NCBI GenBank assembly: GCA_963922205.1
Contig: CAWUHX010000320.1
Coordinates: forward strand, 186,001-250,000
DNA length: 64,000 bases
From: Romanomermis culicivorax
Taxonomy: Eukaryota; Nematoda; Enoplea; Mermithida; Mermithidae
Direction of reading: 5' to 3'
In this document: in pieces, positions 59,708 through 64,000 of the stretch
Numbering within the stretch: the stretch's first letter is position 1
Layout: each line of letters starts with the position of its first letter
The notes under the pieces: model-generated
What the model saw: the letters and a program-made list of their open reading frames with translations, nothing else
Database searches by the model: none
What the model was told of the DNA's origin: nothing
Made by a program: the position numbers and the translations under genes

Positions 59708-61395
59708 TGTCTAGAAACCTGAGAGAACTGCATTCGAATATCGCAACAAACTTTGAGATTGTCAATGACTGAAAAATGAATAGGAATGGTTAACTTCCAC
59801 AGTTCATTCAGTGTGATTGGAAACCAAAATTTTCATTTTTGGTGTTAGATTCGAACAGAAAAATTGACATTGTTGGCACAATTTTTCAACTAAAAATTTA
59901 CGCGACGCAACTTTCGGCTTAGTTTTTCTTCAAGAAAAAGCAATTATGGACATCGTTAATTTATTTACATCGGTGTTAAGAAGAAATTCGTAGCAGGAAA
60001 TTAAAGAAAAATATAAAATGCCTTAAAAACTCTGTATAAATATCTGAATTCTCTCAGCATCCGATTTCTTTTCCAATCGTATTAACTGCTTTCTCGATCA
60101 GTTTTTTTTATCGCACTGACGCGCTAAGATGAAATAGAGTTGGCAAGATTTTAATGTAAATTAGTGCGGCAAAAGTATCTTATGCTTTTATCAAACTTTT
60201 GGCATAAAACTTTTTAAAAGTTTTCAGTATGTTTTTAGGCTGGTAAAAATTTTTTGTGCCATTGGCACAAATTTTTTTGGCCCTTTGTGCTAATTGGCAC
60301 ATATGTCGGTGCACAAAAAAATGCTGCACCACAACTGGCCTGAAAAAGCTCAAAAACACTTAAATAAAGTGTCTGTGAGCATTTTTAAGCGAAAAAAACT
60401 AGTTTGGGAAAATGAGGAAAAAAATTTTGAAACCTTTCCCCATTTGGGGAAAAGTCCCCGGGGGAAAAACAGCAGGTTCAACGGTCGACATCATCGACTC
60501 GACTCACAAAATTTACATGGTTGCATCCGTGACATGCTCGGTATACAGTAGCGTTGACTAAAATGTGTCATATTGACTGCACTAACCCTGCATCTATCCA
60601 ATAATGTAGAATCGTCAAGAAGCACCTGTCATGTATAATTCTTCCTCACGAATGTCGAAGATACCCCAAGGAAAGATGATTTTCAAAAAATGCATTGTGT
60701 ACAGTACATAAATTTTATACCAGGTTGTTCAATAAGCTTTGTTGAGCTTTGTAGCTGGAAAATATACGGATTTGATAATCGTTTACCCACAGTTTTTACT
60801 GTAGAATTGTCAACTAAGAAAACCAGTAGTCCGATAAATTTTTCAATCCAATTACGGTGTTTGAATATCAATAAAAATACGAGGTACTCACTGACAAGAA
60901 AAATACATATAAGAGTCAAGAAACAAAGCTTTTACTATATATAGTTTGTTTTTAATGAAACGCTTCTCAAGGAAAAAGTGGAAAGATTAGTATTATTTCA
61001 TGTTCCTACGACTTTCTGCTCAACATGGAGCTGGAAATTTGCGCGCCTATGCAACTTACCATAAACGGTTTTGATAAGGAGTACTGATTTTTACAATTTT
61101 TCAGTTTAAGAGCATAAAAAAGAGTGCTTTTTCCGAACCCCTATCACGAACAGTTGACGTTTTTCCCATTTTTATTCTGTCGGGATTATAAAGGATTATT
61201 CTTCTTGCAATCATTTTTCAGCTCGAAATCTCTGCTTCGCTTCAAAGTTGCATTCAATAATGATTAATTTTGTGCGGTGTTTTTTGTATATCACGTATGA
61301 AACGGACTCGTTGTACAGACAAAAACTCTGATCCCGTTTGTATTCTAACACGAACAGAAATTTCGGAGTAATACTGAAAAAGTTCAATTTCCATG
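59708..61395. other. 1.7-kb AT-rich stretch without gene
   Basis: Contains TGGCACAAA-type repeat words (60250-60320) and a GAGGAAAAAAATTTTG repeat (60400-60470). A short piece (60945-61010, TTTAATGAAACGCTTCTCAA) is related to the intron-3 dispersed repeat. No recognisable exon. Confidence 0.5.
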
Positions 61396-62829
61396 CGTTT
61401 GTCACATTAAACGAAGTGGAAGCCATGTCACATTAAACAGATTGGTGAACAGTCACATTGACGGGCAAACCCCGTACCATATCCCATAGGAAACATGGCC
61501 ATGACACGGTAGGTGACATGCTGTGACCCCGTGGGGTGGCTCCAGTATAGGTCTTCGTTTCGGGAACCCAACCCAGCTGGTACTACCACAGGTAAACCTA
61601 TGGTGTACCTCGGCCTTGTCCTAGGGTTAATGCTGTAGAATAATGGACAATGCGGCCGGGTCGGGGGTGCCAATCCCTAATCCTCATTCACCAGAATGGG
61701 GGACGGTGCCATTCAAGGAATGGCGTACTGTAGGGGACCCGATTGTTAACCTAAATCCCCTTACTGGCCCTGACCTTAAGGGTCTGAGGGCTCTCTTAAC
61801 TGAGGGTCCTTCCGGGGGAAAACTAGCTTAGGGGAGACTCCCACAAATATACCCTCAACAACAATAACCCCTGAGAAGACTTACGACACCTCTTCTCAAA
61901 TTACTCGGCGCTGGGTGACGGGTTCGGAAGTCAAACGGGGTCCTACCGATGGCCATGTACGGGAACGGGAATCCGGGCGATTCGGCGTGGGGTTCGGCGG
62001 CTGCTGATTGGCAGGCGGCAATAACGGACGTTTCCTCAGCGAGGGGCAACGGGGTTCTACAATAGACGGCGACGGGGACGGGTTCCTACGGTCGGGTTAC
62101 TGTAGGCGATGTGTGTATGTAGGCGGGGGCGAAAATATGTAAATTTATTCAACGTACGGCAAGGCGTAGTTGACAACAATAAAATATAACAAAATTGGTG
62201 ATGGCGAATGCGACGTAAGGCTAAAACGACGAAAAACCAGTTAGGCCCAATAATGAGTGACAAATAGACAAAACATGCCCTTTTAAAGGGCTCCATAAAC
62301 TACAGTATGCCTTGGGCGGAGTTAACACTCCCCCAAGCTAACTTCTGCAGCGAAAATCGTTGCAGAAGATGCCTATGATCACATAGACATTTTCCAGTTC
62401 ACAACGTTAAGCATTGGGGCGAGTTTTCACTCTCCATGCTTAACATAGGAACGTCACTAGTGAGAATTTCCAACTAGTCGTTTCACGTTGCGAAACGTCG
62501 CTAGTTTTTACTGATAAGAAGTGCACGTTGTGCTCTAATTGCAGTGATGAGCTCGGAGAGCTTATCTCTAACGGAAATTCTTGACTAGCGGGCACATACC
62601 GTAGTCTACGTGTATAACAAAATAATAATTCGAAACGGAAATAAAATGTGCGCGAAAGCAACAGAAATAAACATAAAAAGTACACACATAAATTGCATGT
62701 AAAAAGTATAAAAACGAAACGCAAAATTGATGTAAATTACTATAACACAAAACATAACGAAAAACATAATGGAAAATTGTGATGTGAATCACATGACGTT
62801 TGATGAAATCCGTCGGCACGTGACACGTT
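61396..62829 (-). mobile_element. solo LTR-like unit with 4-bp target duplication
   Basis: On the minus strand it reads TGTCACGTGCCGAC (from 62825) to AATGTGACA (61400), flanked by CGTT on both sides (61396-61399 and 62826-62829). It aligns with 31922-33643, sharing a TATA-like CCCTTTAAAAGGGC (near 62280), GAATAAATTTACATA (near 62140), TTCTGCAACGA...GCAGAAGTTAGCTTGGG and AAGTCTTCTCAGGGGTTATT. The last 25 bases of its 3' end are duplicated (TGTCACATTAAAC at 61400 and 61426). The several minus-strand frames inside are not conserved genes. Confidence 0.8.
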
Positions 62830-62839
62830 TTAGATTTCT

Positions 62840-63073
62840 GGGACTGGTTTCATCAGAGACTTAAGTTCCAGCTGAGCTACAGTTTAAGCTGTAGCTTAAC
62901 TCTTATAACATTTTTGTTAAGGTGCAGCTCAGCTGCAGCTTGACTTTCCCGATATGCTTTGTGTATAAGTTGAGCTACAGCTGAGCTGCACCCTGACGGC
63001 AATGGTATAACATATAGAGTTCAGCTCAGCTTAAGCTGCAGCTCAGCTGGAGCTCTTTGATGAAACCGGTCCC
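62840..63073. mobile_element. hairpin MITE with GGGACTGGTTTCATCA ends
   Basis: Starts GGGACTGGTTTCATCAGAGA and ends, inverted, GGGACCGGTTTCATCAAAGA. The interior is built almost wholly from CAGCTGAGCT/AGCTCAGCTG words, so the single strand can fold into many alternative hairpins. Copy ends are flanked by CTG, a possible 3-bp duplication. 234 bp. Confidence 0.75.
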
Positions 63074-63761
63074 TGGACTATACTTCAGTATGAAATACTT
63101 CTACATACTATTCTTGAGCTCCTGTTGTTCATGCTGTGCACTTTCATTCCTAGAAAGCTGAGCATAAGCTGAGGGCGCTTTTTTAGTTAGTTTTCCTTCG
63201 GTTTCCATTTCCTATAGTTTTCAATCATCGTTAGTTTTGATTTTATTCTTTCCGATAGGCGCAGGTTTGACTCTACGTCTTTGCTCGTGTTCTTTTCCAG
63301 ATTTTTTCCTTATTTTTTGCATTTTCATTATTCTATTCTGTTCTTTTGTCTCTTCTATGTGACGGCACGTTATTCTATTTTTGCATGCGAAAGTATCTTC
63401 GGATAGTGAAATGGGAAGCACCTGCCATATGCAAGCCAATAAATTTGTGCAAGCCTATGCAACTCAGAACAGTCCATCCAAGCTTCTCAATATGGCTACA
63501 GTAATACAATAAGTGGTTATTCAAATCACATCAGGCAAGCTGCCATTTTTGTTGACTATGCTACAGCAATGTAAGTTAGTGTTACAGTCGTTTTTCGCTG
63601 TCCAATTTCTACTGTAGTCCACAAAAATTTTCACCAAGTGGAAAACATTCAACTTTAGGAAAACGGTCAATTCCTCAATGACAATTAAAAGGCAGAAAAA
63701 TCACGATGCTTACATAGTTTTGATTAGAATAGATCTGTGTTTGACACTTGAGTGTTGTGCG

Positions 63762-63879
63762 CAATTCAGAAGTGCAGCCGTCGATTGCAGACCGAGTGTC
63801 GCTGATTGAATCTTAGGAATCGGTGAGAGTCGCCGATTGTCGGCAACTGAACTCCTAGGATTTTTTCACTTCTGAATTG
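63762..63879. repeat. 118-bp inverted-repeat segment
   Basis: Bounded by CAATTCAGAAGTG and its inverse CACTTCTGAATTG. The interior and the following 90 bases contain repeated GTCGCCGATTGTC/GTCGATTGC words. Too short to classify. Confidence 0.55.
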
Positions 63880-64000
63880 GGCTTTCTGCAAATTGTCTAT
63901 TCATTCCTTAGAATTGTCGACTGTCGCCTATTATATCCAGGAAGCAGCGGCAGTCGCCGATTGTCAGCCACAAATTTTGACCATTTAATAAGGTTGTGGG

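Noticed and set aside
57035..59733. Several proline- or glycine-rich frames of 80-137 codons
   Set aside because: They come from poly-G and poly-C tracts and TIRs of nested MITEs, repeated in each copy.
61428..62724. Minus-strand frames of 64-94 codons
   Set aside because: They lie in the solo LTR and are not preserved in the homologous unit at 32-33.6 kb.

Overview
The window is AT-rich nuclear DNA from an invertebrate animal. It is sparsely genic, with spliceosomal introns and many mobile elements. Three conserved animal genes can be rebuilt from exon homology, GT/AG splice sites and matching phases: the 5' part of an alpha-neurexin gene (minus strand, runs off the left edge), a complete MICOS10/MINOS1 gene (plus strand) and a complete or nearly complete sigma-1 receptor/ERG2-type gene (minus strand). 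Drosophila-type flies lack a sigma-1 receptor, so this is not such a fly. I cannot name the species.

Layout. 1-12472: five neurexin exons in introns of 0.56 to 5.9 kb. The largest intron holds a 98-bp tandem satellite, a fold-back element with about 200-bp inverted arms and dispersed repeats. 12.5-31.9 kb: no confident gene, but several inverted-repeat DNA elements, tandem repeats and weak open frames. 31.9-39.2 kb: a decayed LTR-retrotransposon-like element with a broken gag gene and CCHC zinc knuckles. 39.4-43 kb: a decayed non-LTR retrotransposon (endonuclease plus reverse transcriptase) interrupted by a short DNA element, then a hAT-like transposase remnant. 45.7-48.3 kb: MICOS10. 48.8-50.7 kb: GC-rich inverted-repeat element and an LTR-derived element carrying a tRNA-like sequence. 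51.5-54.9 kb: sigma-1 receptor, with a hAT-type MITE and a second transposase remnant in its large intron. 55-64 kb: a 2.7-kb hAT-type composite with nested insertions, a solo LTR and small hairpin elements.

The genes are functionally unrelated: a presynaptic adhesion receptor, a subunit of the mitochondrial cristae-junction complex and an ER membrane chaperone/sterol-isomerase relative. Nothing suggests an operon. The most notable protein observation is that the two acidic residues defining the sigma-1/ERG2 ligand pocket (human Asp126 and Glu172) both align with cysteine here. The most notable DNA observation is a set of non-autonomous elements with perfect 8-bp target duplications, including two nested insertions that are each missing from the other copy of an internal tandem duplication, so insertion order can be read directly.
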